DNA of 64,000 nt, taken from NCBI GenBank assembly GCA_963693285.1, contig OY848920.1:7763135-7827134 (forward strand), in the 5' to 3' direction. Position 1 is the stretch's first letter, and each line of letters begins with the position of its first letter. The notes below the pieces were generated by a model, which searched no databases, was not told where the DNA came from, and saw only the letters and a list, made by a program, of their open reading frames with translations. Made by a program: the position numbers and the translations under genes. This DNA is from Xestospongia muta (Eukaryota; Porifera; Demospongiae; Haplosclerida; Petrosiidae). Below, piece after piece: positions 1 through 9,113 of the stretch.

Positions 1-160
1 AATTGGTTTGCTATACTAACATAAAGTACTATACTGTTGAAAATTAAAATACTAGGATAACTGAAAAAATTATATCAACAATGCTCGATTAATTGAAAGA
101 TCAATGACAAAATATTTTCAAAAATAAACGTTTCAATTAAGCCTCAAATTTACCATATAG

Positions 161-192
161 AAGGAGGAGGGGCTACTACGTAACAGGAAGTG
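161..192 (+). promoter_or_regulatory. Conserved proximal promoter box of FEM1-like gene A
   Basis: A purine-rich GGAGGAGGGGCT stretch is followed by ACAGGAAGT (183-191), about 25 bases before the ATG. The same arrangement is found before genes B and D. ACAGGAAGT matches the known ETS-factor consensus; a role as promoter element is inference. Confidence 0.45.
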
Positions 193-213
193 TTTCATGA
201 CCAAAGGGTCAAA

Positions 214-2391
214 ATGGAGTGGTTATTATCATCTGAAGATGTTAAGCACTGGGTCACGCAAGTGTCGGTACATCGTACACCTTCCAGTACTAATACACCA
301 AAACGAGTAATGAGTGATCTAAAGGAGTTTCTAAGTGATCATAACTTGTATATTGGTCCTGCTACATTTACTAGCGGGTTTATATCGGTGGTACATAAAG
401 CTTGTTGCTCTAACAATATCGACTTAGTCAAGTTTGTACTAAAACATCATAGAGGAAAGTTTGACATTAATCAACTTATCCTCTATACTCCTATTACTAG
501 CATTACAATAATAAAATCTGATAACCGCAGAGAGACTTTAGTTCATGCTGTTGTTAATAACGTATATTCTGAAAGTGCCTCAATAATAAAAATGTTAAAT
601 TTACTGGTATCTCATGGAGCATCGGTTAATATACCTGACAGTTCTTCTATTACCCCTTTATTAAGTGCTGTAAACCAATACTATCCAAACAAGGATATTG
701 TTAACTATCTAATGAAAGCTGGAGCTGATATTCATTATCAAGATAATAAGGGGCGATCTGTATTAATGTATGCAGTTAGTGGAACAGCACGAGCTGTCAA
801 AGTTATCATCTTATTGCTTCTTAAAGCAGGAGCTGATCCTACTCTAACTGATGAACGTGGCTACAATGTACTACATCATGCTATATGTGATAGCAATAAA
901 TGTGTAGATAATTTGGTTGTGCTTCTATCAGCAAAAATACCACCAAATACGTTTTCACCAACATCTCAACCACATGCTTTATTTTTAGCTGATAAAAGAA
1001 ATTATTTTGTCAATTCAGATGATTTTTTAGATGAAGATTCACCACAACCCCACAATAATCCTAAAAAGATTACTGATGTTTTCACTAAACATCCTCTTTG
1101 TCCTCCTCGTCTCAAGGTTGATAGCATTTTAGTTAATGCTACTTTCTCATTATATTGGAATATCTACATCAACTCACCTCCTACAGAGAGCATCAGAGCA
1201 TGTTATAATCTTATGAAAGAAGGATTAAAGCTCCAAGCCAAATTGAAGCTACCACCACCTATAATATCAGACCCTATTGAAGAATATGGTGGTCTATCAG
1301 AGGTGATCTCTGTTGAAGAGTTAAATGAAAAGTACTCTGATTTAATTAGCACTACTACACAAGTTAACTTAGCCTATCAATGTCTTATTATCAGAGAACG
1401 ATGTCTTGGTTATGGTGAGTTTACGGTTATTAGCTCTTTGTTCATGTATGGAGGATGGATGATAGTACTTGATCACTTTCCTGAGGGTCTTTCTTTGTGG
1501 CTTCGAGGCACTCAGATGCTTCTATCACGTTTTACAGAAGGTATTAGAAGTGAACAATTTGAACTCATTCGCCTTATTAAAAATGGATATTATTGTATTA
1601 GTCGAAGAATAGATAAAGTCATAAATATGCTTCCAATGCTACACGATCTTAGTACTACATTTGAACTAATAGTATGTAATCTCATAGAGTGTCAACAACA
1701 GAGTATAGAAATATTTTCAACTAATAATGAGACGAACTATCTTAGTGGAAGAGATTGTCTTGCTTCCTTCTATAATTGGAAAAATCTTTTGAGATTGCTT
1801 TACAACTTACTCAACACTCTTGACATAACAAGTCTTTGTCATCAATTCATAGAAAAATGTCCTGTGTTTCCAATCAGATCAAAATTGCAAATAAATGTTC
1901 TTAATATTGCATTATCAGGATATGGGAAACCATTTAGTGATCGTTTTCTGTCTATATTGTTAGAGTCAGGTGGTGACGCATTTGTGAACAAAGTTGGGGT
2001 GACTGGTTATCGACCTCTCAAATTAGCTCAGACAAAAGAAGCTACATCATTACTTCTTGCCCATGGAGCTCATCTTGATGCTGTTAGTAAACCTATTTTA
2101 TTTAAACGACGTACATATAATGCTGTTAGTACACCTGTTTTATTTGAGCAATATGTGTACCACCTACCTACATATACACATGTATCTCTCAATCCTCATC
2201 TTGATGACTACTTTTCTACTCCTCTTCCTCTTACTTGTCTCTCAGCAAAATGTATTGTATCGGAGTCCATACCTTATCGATTAATAGACCTTCCTCGTCA
2301 TATTATAAAGTTTATTGCCTTACACGATATTGAAGATATTGATATTGGAAGTGTAGATAATGTCCTTTTGAGAAGGCTACAACTTTGGTAA
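214..2391 (+). CDS. FEM1-like ankyrin-repeat protein, copy A
   Basis: Single-exon gene, 725 aa, probable CUL2-type E3 ligase substrate receptor. The start is the ATG at 214 (MEWLLSSEDV), matching the other copies; the in-frame GTG at 190 is rejected. Ankyrin repeats begin near residues 107 (ETLVHAVVNN), 144 (TPLLSAVNQ), 180 (GRSVLMYAVSG) and 215 (GYNVLHHAI), with another near 586-625 (LLLAHGAHLDAVS). The middle resembles the FEM1 TPR region: VDSILVNATF near 301, then LIIRERCLGYG near 391-401, where FEM1 has LLIRERILGPSHPDT. The C-terminus (LTCLSAKCIV, then DLPRHIIKFIALHD) resembles the FEM1 tail, CLAARxI followed by IPxxLExFVxLH. That tail contacts Elongin/CUL2 in known FEM1 proteins. The first ~70 residues are unlike FEM1 but shared by the local family. 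AATAAA follows at 2424. Confidence 0.88.
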   Translation: MEWLLSSEDVKHWVTQVSVHRTPSSTNTPKRVMSDLKEFLSDHNLYIGPATFTSGFISVVHKACCSNNIDLVKFVLKHHRGKFDINQLILYTPITSITIIKSDNRRETLVHAVVNNVYSESASIIKMLNLLVSHGASVNIPDSSSITPLLSAVNQYYPNKDIVNYLMKAGADIHYQDNKGRSVLMYAVSGTARAVKVIILLLLKAGADPTLTDERGYNVLHHAICDSNKCVDNLVVLLSAKIPPNTFSPTSQPHALFLADKRNYFVNSDDFLDEDSPQPHNNPKKITDVFTKHPLCPPRLKVDSILVNATFSLYWNIYINSPPTESIRACYNLMKEGLKLQAKLKLPPPIISDPIEEYGGLSEVISVEELNEKYSDLISTTTQVNLAYQCLIIRERCLGYGEFTVISSLFMYGGWMIVLDHFPEGLSLWLRGTQMLLSRFTEGIRSEQFELIRLIKNGYYCISRRIDKVINMLPMLHDLSTTFELIVCNLIECQQQSIEIFSTNNETNYLSGRDCLASFYNWKNLLRLLYNLLNTLDITSLCHQFIEKCPVFPIRSKLQINVLNIALSGYGKPFSDRFLSILLESGGDAFVNKVGVTGYRPLKLAQTKEATSLLLAHGAHLDAVSKPILFKRRTYNAVSTPVLFEQYVYHLPTYTHVSLNPHLDDYFSTPLPLTCLSAKCIVSESIPYRLIDLPRHIIKFIALHDIEDIDIGSVDNVLLRRLQLW

Positions 2392-2423
2392 TATATACCT
2401 ATAAAGCAGCAAAACACGTTAAT

Positions 2424-2429
2424 AATAAA
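2424..2429 (+). terminator. Poly-A signal of gene A
   Basis: AATAAA lies about 35 bases after the stop codon, and the same motif recurs at the same place in copy B. Confidence 0.6.
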
Positions 2430-4125
2430 CACACAAAGTTTATTAATATTATTATATGACCTTAACCCTCCATTTTTTGAAACATTCCCTATTATTCAAG
2501 TTTATTCATCAATTAAAATATTCATTTGTCATTGTAAGTTTATGCATTTCTTTGCTATTATATATTTTTCTCATTATTAGCTAGGGATTTAAAGACTTAT
2601 AATTAAATATACTCCAGAATTCCTGTAAGAAAAAATAATACTTTGATATTAGCATTTAATTGTAACGTTTCTAGTAGCATTAATTTTGATTAGAATATAT
2701 TGTTTGTCTTTTTTTCCATAACATGCACCTTCCTGTGGATGGGTGATAATCTTATCAACCTTATTATAGCTATTATTGAGCCATTGTTATAATGTTGACA
2801 ACATATTCAATCATATGACATTGTAGCAAACATTTTGAAAGCAATCAAAATATTTTCCCAAATCAAGACTATTGAATTTTACATGTGTGATAATTATTTT
2901 CAACCTCTATATACCACAGTTTGAGTGTGAGTATTAATTGAGTAAACTGCCTTACATTTTTGTAGTTACAATAATACAATTAGTTATAATAATATATTCA
3001 ATCATATAACATTTTAGCAGACATCTTGAAAGCAATCAAATCATATTATACATAAGACTAGGCCTTGGAATAGACATAACAATCATGTTTTAAAACATAT
3101 TTTTTACGTACATGTAGATGAATATATAAAATAATGGATTGTAGATTGTTTGTTTTAAATATTTTATGGTTACTTGTATATATTAAACTTAATGCATTAA
3201 TTTGACTTAATATTTTTGACTAGTAAGGACTAAAGGCTCAAGGATTTTTAAGAACTACACTTATGAGGTAGACTTCCTCTTACAGCTTGTAGTGATAATG
3301 AAGAATGAACGCAAGACAATCATTATAATGACAATAGTTTACAAAGAGTGTTTAGCAGTTTATTATAAATCGTCCATGCTCACTGATTTGTGTGTTGAAA
3401 ATCATGTCTTTGAAAGATGTAGAGAAAATTATTTTTTGCAAAATTCGCAATTAATATTTTAATTTCTTTAAGAAATAAATTTATATATATATTTGTCATT
3501 GTAGGTTCATGTATTTGCTTGTTATGCAAACTACAAATTTAACTTTGTCCACTAACAGGGATCATCACCATATTTGTTAATGATTAGTTCTTCTCCTTTA
3601 GTTTGTTTTGCTTTATCAATTTGAGCTTTGAGAAGCTTTCATCTGTCTTCTCAGTTAGTACTACAGACCTATCTTCATGTCTGAAAAGAACAAAGAGTAT
3701 ATATTAATAATTTTTAAATGTTTTAGATCATGAATCTGGCTGGACGTTTAAAAACTATCTTTTGGTGATTGGCATAGTTCTTTATTTTTTTTCCAACGAT
3801 AGTGATAAATCATTAATTATATCCCATATTTTTAAGTTAAACTTTACACAAAATGTGTAATCATTTAAAGATAGTAGATTTGCAAAGCTGTGGAACATTT
3901 ACGTTTATTGGTAATAAAGAACACTCATTGAAGTGATGTTTGGTCTACAGAGTTCTATATGTACAGCTAGGAATTTTTTTTCAATGTATACAGTATATGT
4001 CCAATATTATGATAATAATATAATATAATTATTATATATTTTGCAGTATATACATATATATATATATATATTCTCAGTGCATGTATATAATATATGTTAA
4101 AAGCATGTGTAAGAAAGACAATCAT
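2430..4125. other. Intergenic, AT-rich, remnants only
   Basis: No gene is visible. Down to about 2990 it is the 3' flank of gene A, duplicated after gene B. A motif around CAATCATATGACATT..GAAAGCAATCAAA occurs twice (about 2810 and 2998). A short CHMP6-like remnant lies at 3401-3433. The rest is simple AT-rich sequence. Confidence 0.6.
3401..3433 (+). pseudogene. CHMP6-like exon remnant
   Basis: The 33 bases read MSLKDVEKIIF after an ATC. They are almost the same as the start of the CHMP6-like pseudo-exon at 8183 (MSLEDVEKIIS). No other CHMP6 sequence was seen nearby. It suggests the duplicated unit once carried this exon in both copies. Confidence 0.5.
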
Positions 4126-4295
4126 ATTGGCTTGCTATACTAACATAAAGTACTATTATTGTAAATGAAATTACTAGGAGAATTGAAAAATTTATCTCTA
4201 CAGCTTTAAGTAACAATGCTCGATAAATCGAAATATCAGTGACGAAATATTTTCAAAACCAAAACATTTCAATTAAGCCTTAAGTTTACCATATA

Positions 4296-4333
4296 GAAGG
4301 AGGAGGGACTACGTTATGTTATAAACAGGAAGT
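4296..4333 (+). promoter_or_regulatory. Conserved proximal promoter box of FEM1-like gene B
   Basis: GAAGGAGGAGGGACTACG is followed by TATGTTATAAACAGGAAGT, with the ETS-like ACAGGAAGT at 4325-4333, about 22 bases before the ATG. Same layout as in gene A. Confidence 0.45.
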
Positions 4334-4355
4334 ATTTCATGACGAAAGGGTCAAA

Positions 4356-6530
4356 ATGGAGTGGTTATTATCAACTGAAAATGTTAAGCACTGGGTTATG
4401 CAAGTCTCGGTACATCGTAAACCTTCCAGTACTTTTTCACCAAAACAAGTAATGAGTGATCTACAACAGTTTCTAAGTGATCATAACTTGTATATTGGTC
4501 CTGCTACAGTTACTAGTGGGTTTATATCGGTGGTACATGAAGCTTGTCGCTCCAACAATATCGACTTAGTCAAGTTTGTACTAAAACATCATAGAGGAAA
4601 GTTTGACATTAATCAACTTATCCTCTATACTCCTATTACAAGCATTACAATAATAACATCTGATAACTGCAAAGAGACTTTAGTTCATGCTGTTGTTAAT
4701 AACGTATATTCTGAAAGTGCCTCAATAAAAATGTTAAAGTTACTGGTATCTCATGGAGCATCGGTTAATATACCTGACAGCTCTTCTGTTACCCCTTTAT
4801 TAAGTGCTGTTAATCAATGCTATCCAAACAAGGATATTGTTAGGTATCTAATAAAAGTTGGAGCTGATGTTCACTATCAAGATAATAAGGGGCGATCTGT
4901 ATTAATGTATGCAGTTAGTGGAACAGCACGAGCTGTCAAAGCTATCATCTTATTGCTTCTTAAAGCAGGAGCTGATCCTACTCTAACTGATGAACGTGGC
5001 TACAATGTACTACATCATGCTATATGTGATAGCAATAAATGTGTAGATAATTTGGTTGTGCTTATGTCAGCAAAAATACCACCTACTTTGTTTTCACCAT
5101 CATCTAAAGCACATGCTTTATTTTTTGCTGATAAAAGAAATTTTTTTGCCGATTCAGATGATTTTTTAGATAAAGATTCACCACAACCCCACAATAATCC
5201 TAAAAAGATTACTGATGTTATCACTAAACATCCTCTTTGTTCTCCTCGTCTCAAGGTTGATAGCATTTTAGTTAATGCTTCCTTCTCATTATATTGGAAT
5301 ATTTACATTAACTCACCTCCTACAGATAGCATCAGAGCATGTTATAATCTTATGAAAGAAGGATTAATCCTCCAAGCCAAATTGAAACTACCACCACCTA
5401 TTATATCAGACCCTATTGAAGATTATGGTGGTCTATCAGAGGTGATCTCTATTCAAGAATTATATGTGAAGTACTCTGATTTAACTAACACTACTACACA
5501 AGTTAACTTAGCCTATCAATGTCTTATTATCAGAGAACGATGTCTTGGTTATGGTGAGTTTACTGTTATTAGCTCTTTGTTCATGTATGGAGGATGGATG
5601 ATAGTACTTGATCACTTTCCTGAGGGTCTTTCTTTGTGGCTTCGAGGTACTCAGATGCTTCTATCACATTTTAATGAAGGTATTAAAAGTGAACAATATG
5701 AACTCATTCGCCTTATTAAAAATGGGTATTTTTGTATTAGTCGAAGAATAGATAAAGTCATAAAAGTGCTTCCAATGCTACACGATCTTAGTACTACATT
5801 TGAACTAATAGTATGTAATCTCATAGAGTGCCAGCGACAGAGTATGGAAATACTTTCAACTAGTAAAGAGGTGAACTATCTTAGTGGAAGTGATCTTCTT
5901 GCTTCCTTCCACAATTGGAAAAATCTTTTAACATTGCTTCACAACTTGCTCAACACTCTTGACATAACAAATCTTTGTCATCAATTCATAGAAAAATGTC
6001 CTGAGTTTCCAATTGCATCAAAAGTGCACGTAAATGTTCTTAATATTGCATTTTCAGGTTGCTATGGAAAACCATTTAGTGATCGTTTTTTGTCTATATT
6101 ACTAGAGTCAGGTGGTAACGCATTTGTGAACAAAATTGGGCTGACTGGTTATCGACCTCTCGAATTAGCCCCAACAAAAGAAGTTACATCATTGCTTCTT
6201 GCTCATGGAGCTCATCTTGATGCTGTTAGTAAACCAAATTTATATGAACAACACATGTATGATGCTGTTAGTACACCTGCTTTTTTTGAGGAATATGTGT
6301 GCATACCTCCATATACACATTTTTCACTCAATCCTCATCTTGATGACTATTTTTCTACTCCTCTTCCTCTTACTTGTCTCTCAGCAAAATGTATTGTATC
6401 AGAGTCTATACCTTATCGATTAATAGACCTTCCTCGTCATATTATAGAGTTTATTGCCTTACACGATATTGAAGATATTGATATTGGAAGTGTAGATAGT
6501 GTCCTTTTAAGAATGCTACAATTTTGGTAA
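4356..6530 (+). CDS. FEM1-like ankyrin-repeat protein, copy B
   Basis: Intact single-exon paralogue of gene A, 724 aa, the second unit of the tandem duplication. It has the same N-terminal module (MEWLLSTENVKHW), ankyrin repeats, FEM1-like LIIRERCLGYG motif and C-terminal CLSAKCIV/DLPRHIIEFIALHD tail. Differences from A are mostly scattered substitutions. They are denser around the variable stretch before the C-terminal box (residues near 625-660) and there are single-codon indels, so the reading frame appears to be under selection. Predicted role as for A: substrate receptor of a CUL2-RING ubiquitin ligase (inference from FEM1 resemblance). AATAAA lies at 6562. Confidence 0.88.
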   Translation: MEWLLSTENVKHWVMQVSVHRKPSSTFSPKQVMSDLQQFLSDHNLYIGPATVTSGFISVVHEACRSNNIDLVKFVLKHHRGKFDINQLILYTPITSITIITSDNCKETLVHAVVNNVYSESASIKMLKLLVSHGASVNIPDSSSVTPLLSAVNQCYPNKDIVRYLIKVGADVHYQDNKGRSVLMYAVSGTARAVKAIILLLLKAGADPTLTDERGYNVLHHAICDSNKCVDNLVVLMSAKIPPTLFSPSSKAHALFFADKRNFFADSDDFLDKDSPQPHNNPKKITDVITKHPLCSPRLKVDSILVNASFSLYWNIYINSPPTDSIRACYNLMKEGLILQAKLKLPPPIISDPIEDYGGLSEVISIQELYVKYSDLTNTTTQVNLAYQCLIIRERCLGYGEFTVISSLFMYGGWMIVLDHFPEGLSLWLRGTQMLLSHFNEGIKSEQYELIRLIKNGYFCISRRIDKVIKVLPMLHDLSTTFELIVCNLIECQRQSMEILSTSKEVNYLSGSDLLASFHNWKNLLTLLHNLLNTLDITNLCHQFIEKCPEFPIASKVHVNVLNIAFSGCYGKPFSDRFLSILLESGGNAFVNKIGLTGYRPLELAPTKEVTSLLLAHGAHLDAVSKPNLYEQHMYDAVSTPAFFEEYVCIPPYTHFSLNPHLDDYFSTPLPLTCLSAKCIVSESIPYRLIDLPRHIIEFIALHDIEDIDIGSVDSVLLRMLQFW

Positions 6531-6561
6531 TATATATCTATAAAGCAGCAAACACATTAAT

Positions 6562-6567
6562 AATAAA
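6562..6567 (+). terminator. Poly-A signal of gene B
   Basis: AATAAA about 32 bases after the stop, at the position equivalent to that of gene A. Confidence 0.6.
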
Positions 6568-7169
6568 CACACAAGTCATTTCACAAAGTATAAATATATA
6601 TATTATTATATCATCTTAAGTCTCCTTTAAATTTCTTCTATTAAATTTATATTTGGCATTGCAGGTTTATGCATTTCTTTGTTATTATAATTTTTCTCAT
6701 TATTAGCTAGGAATGTAAAGACTTATTAAATGTATATACTCCAGAATTCCAATAATAAAATACAAGATATAAGATATATACTAATATGATATATAATATT
6801 AGCATTTAATGTAACATTTCTACTAGCATTAATTTTGATTAGAATATATTGTTTGCTTTTTTTCCCATAAAACACATCTTTTCTAGATCTGTGTGATAAT
6901 CTTATCAACCTTATTATAGTTATAATTGAGCCATTGTTAATATAATTCATCACATGATATTGTAGCAAACATTTTGAAAGCAATCAATATATTTTCCCAA
7001 ATCAAGACTATTAAATTTTACATGTGTGATAATTATTTTCTACCTCTATATACTACAGTTTGAGTGTGAGTATTTAATTGAGTAAACTGCATTACACTGT
7101 GATTTTTTGTAGTTACATTGTTTATGGAATGTTTGCAGCAACATGTGTGAATGCCTGCGTGGTTTGTAT

Positions 7170-7457
7170 ACTAAATATTACTGCTACTTCAATTTTTACT
7201 TAGGACAAATTCCTCATAAAAACATCAAGAACTTTACATCTGACTGGAATGATGTAACAGCTGTTGCTGCATTAGTAGATGTGCATGCACCTGGTTTTTG
7301 TCCTGAAGCAGACTCTATGGATCCCAACAATGACTTTGAGAATGCTAGTCATGCTATGCACCTAGGTGATGACTGGCTAGGAGTACCACAGGTACATCCT
7401 CTTCTACTTTATTTTAACATACTTAATTTATAAAATATTAATACATACATACATACA

Positions 7458-7491
<34 letters not shown>

Positions 7492-7790
7492 ATTAATAGA
7501 TTCTAGGTCCAGAAGACATGATCAATCCTCATGTAGATGAGCTAAGCATGATAACATATCTTTCTCATTTTCCTGAAGCTGAGCTACAAGAGGGTGCACA
7601 TGCTCTAATACATTTAAAGAACAATTTCAGTAATGATGCTTCTTAGCTGATGTCAGCAGTCCCAGCCAACTGATCCAGACCATTACAAAGCAGAGGAAAT
7701 GAAACACCAGGTTGTTTTAAAGTTGATTGTTGGAACGTTGGTAGTACAGGCTAAACATGTAGATGGAAGGCCCTTTGTTATTATGAAACG
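7170..7790 (+). pseudogene. Filamin-like pseudogene (CH2 exon block)
   Basis: Partial, decayed copy of the mini-filamin at 9114-12578. From about 7170 it matches that gene's intron end and CH2 exon: [11 protein letters not shown], then [10 protein letters not shown] ending near 7390. A short intron filled with (ACAT)n follows. The next exon matches from about 7506 (GPEDMINPHVDELSMITYLS). It hits a TAG stop at 7642-7644 in the first filamin repeat. The sequence then jumps to the gene's 3' end (matching the last coding bases, near 7765-7785). Damage: a one-base deletion at the first exon edge, a premature stop, and loss of the central filamin repeats. Confidence 0.85.
7443..7485. repeat. (ACAT)n microsatellite
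   Basis: About ten ACAT units lie in the intron of the filamin-like pseudogene. The intact gene lacks them. Confidence 0.95.
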
Positions 7791-7960
7791 CAATAACAGA
7801 GATATTCTTAATAGCATATAAGTCCATGTAACTTTTGTGTACATTATATGAGAGCTCAAGTAATTGGGGATGTTAATCTTATCTGTTCACTTTACAATAA
7901 TAAAGGTGGTTATCTTCATAGCCATTTGTATCACTGTATTACACACTTGCTCTACTACAC

Positions 7961-8787
7961 AGATGTGCTAGACTGCTACTAAGGAAAAATCATTATTTAG
8001 AGTCTCTTCTTACCAAAAATGACACTCAGATAGAAAATTTAGAACAAATGGTGGAGACATTAAAATACATCCAAATGAGATGCAAGTTATTGAAGGTTTA
8101 AAACAAGGAAATTAATGTTTAGAAGCTATACATAAGGTTTGTCAGTGATTTATTAATTGTATGTTCCTCTTTTGTCACTGTAGATCATGTCTTTGGAAGA
8201 TGTAGAGAAAATTATATCTTAAACTCAAGAGCCATTGATTTTCAGTGTGATAACTTAAACCATTGAATCCACAAAATAACTAGAACATGAAGATATCTTT
8301 ACAAACAACAAAACTGTAACAGCAACATTTAAATACAAAACAGAACTAAGAAAGCGTTAACAAAACAGTAACACATCAAAGTCTAGCGCTAAGAAATGAA
8401 CATTAACACTACTTAAACAATGTCACCTATAACAAAAGATATCGTAAGCACCTATTAACAAATGCAATGAAAGTTGAACCTAACAAAACATACATCATAA
8501 ACAAGTAGTAAGTACTAAATAAAATATATTACAATATATTACAATCAGCAAGTAAATGTTGCTTGTAGATATGATTTTGTAATTTAATTCTGATCAATGA
8601 GCTATTATGTTGCTATTTGTAAGACAGTAAAATTGCATTCTATGGACCATATAAATGTTATCTTAATTCAATTTTGATATAAGTTAAAACAAGTTGATAC
8701 TTTAAGAAATTGATGAACTACTTGGCCAAAGATTGACTGACAAAGATGAAAATGCAACAGTAGCAGAACTAGAAGCTATATTATCGG
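7961..8787 (+). pseudogene. CHMP6/VPS20-like ESCRT-III pseudogene
   Basis: Three exon-like blocks in order match CHMP6 as I know it. Block 1 (about 7962-8137) reads LLRKN.YLESLLTKNDTQIENLEQMVETLKYI, broken at position 20 here for quotation, then after a one-base shift NEMQVIEGLKQGN, a TAA where CHMP6 has Glu, and CLEAIHK. Block 2 (8183-8247) reads MSLEDVEKIIS, a TAA, then TQE, and after a one-base loss AIDFQ. Block 3 (8707-8786) reads IDELLGQRLTDKDENATV then AELEAILS. Splice-site-like AG and GT flank the blocks. Two nonsense codons and two frameshifts show it is dead. The family normally acts in endosomal membrane scission; the intact parent gene is not in the window. Confidence 0.75.
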
Positions 8788-8789
8788 TA

Positions 8790-9113
8790 TTAAACTGTAT
8801 CAATGTTCTATTTTATGTACAGCATATCAGCCAGGGAGAAATCGAAAACAGTTTAGAGTTTTGTTTATTATTGCCTTTTTCTGATTTTTACTGTGAATTC
8901 TTCATGACTCTTTTTCTTCACAAATTTTTATATAAATAATAATAATAATAATAATTGTATGAATTATTCAAGCCACACCCCTCTAGCAATTAAGGTGGGT
9001 TAATTTTGAAGGTGGAGATTGTATATTTATTACACCCACGTAATTGTATTCCAAGGTGTATATTAAGCTCGCATTCCTCTGCAGTCAACAATATCTACAC
9101 CAAACGGTCGATC
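8790..9113. other. Spacer before the mini-filamin gene
   Basis: Contains a short (AAT)n run near 8936-8955. The last ~100 bases are presumably the filamin promoter and 5' UTR. No gene seen. Confidence 0.5.

Larger units (their letters stand above)
1..7110. repeat. Tandem segmental duplication carrying FEM1-like genes A and B
   Basis: The stretch from about base 2 to 2990 is repeated from about 4126 to 7110. Homology starts at the shared ATTGG..TTGCTATACTAAC sequence in the 5' flank, runs through the whole coding region, and continues into the 3' flank (shared AGCTAGG..TAAAGACTTA and TTTGAGTGTGAGTATT). The two start codons are 4142 bases apart. Flanks differ by small indels while the coding frames stay open. 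The left edge may lie outside the window. Confidence 0.9.

Noticed and set aside
190..213. Eight-codon extension of gene A starting with GTG
   Set aside because: GTG is not an expected animal start; family alignment begins at the ATG at 214.
2057..2284. Leu-rich open frames inside genes A and B (also 6199-6423)
   Set aside because: Frame shadows of the FEM1-like C-terminal coding sequence.
3566..3681. Minus-strand open stretch after a strong acceptor-like TTGTTCTTTTCAG (reads SVVLTEKTDESFSKLKLIKQ)
   Set aside because: Only about 32 codons to a stop and no upstream exon found that could splice to it.
7441..7485. Regular spacing considered as a CRISPR array
   Set aside because: It is a simple ACAT microsatellite, and the DNA is eukaryotic. 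The 80-bp and 165-bp arrays also have no unique spacers between constant repeats.
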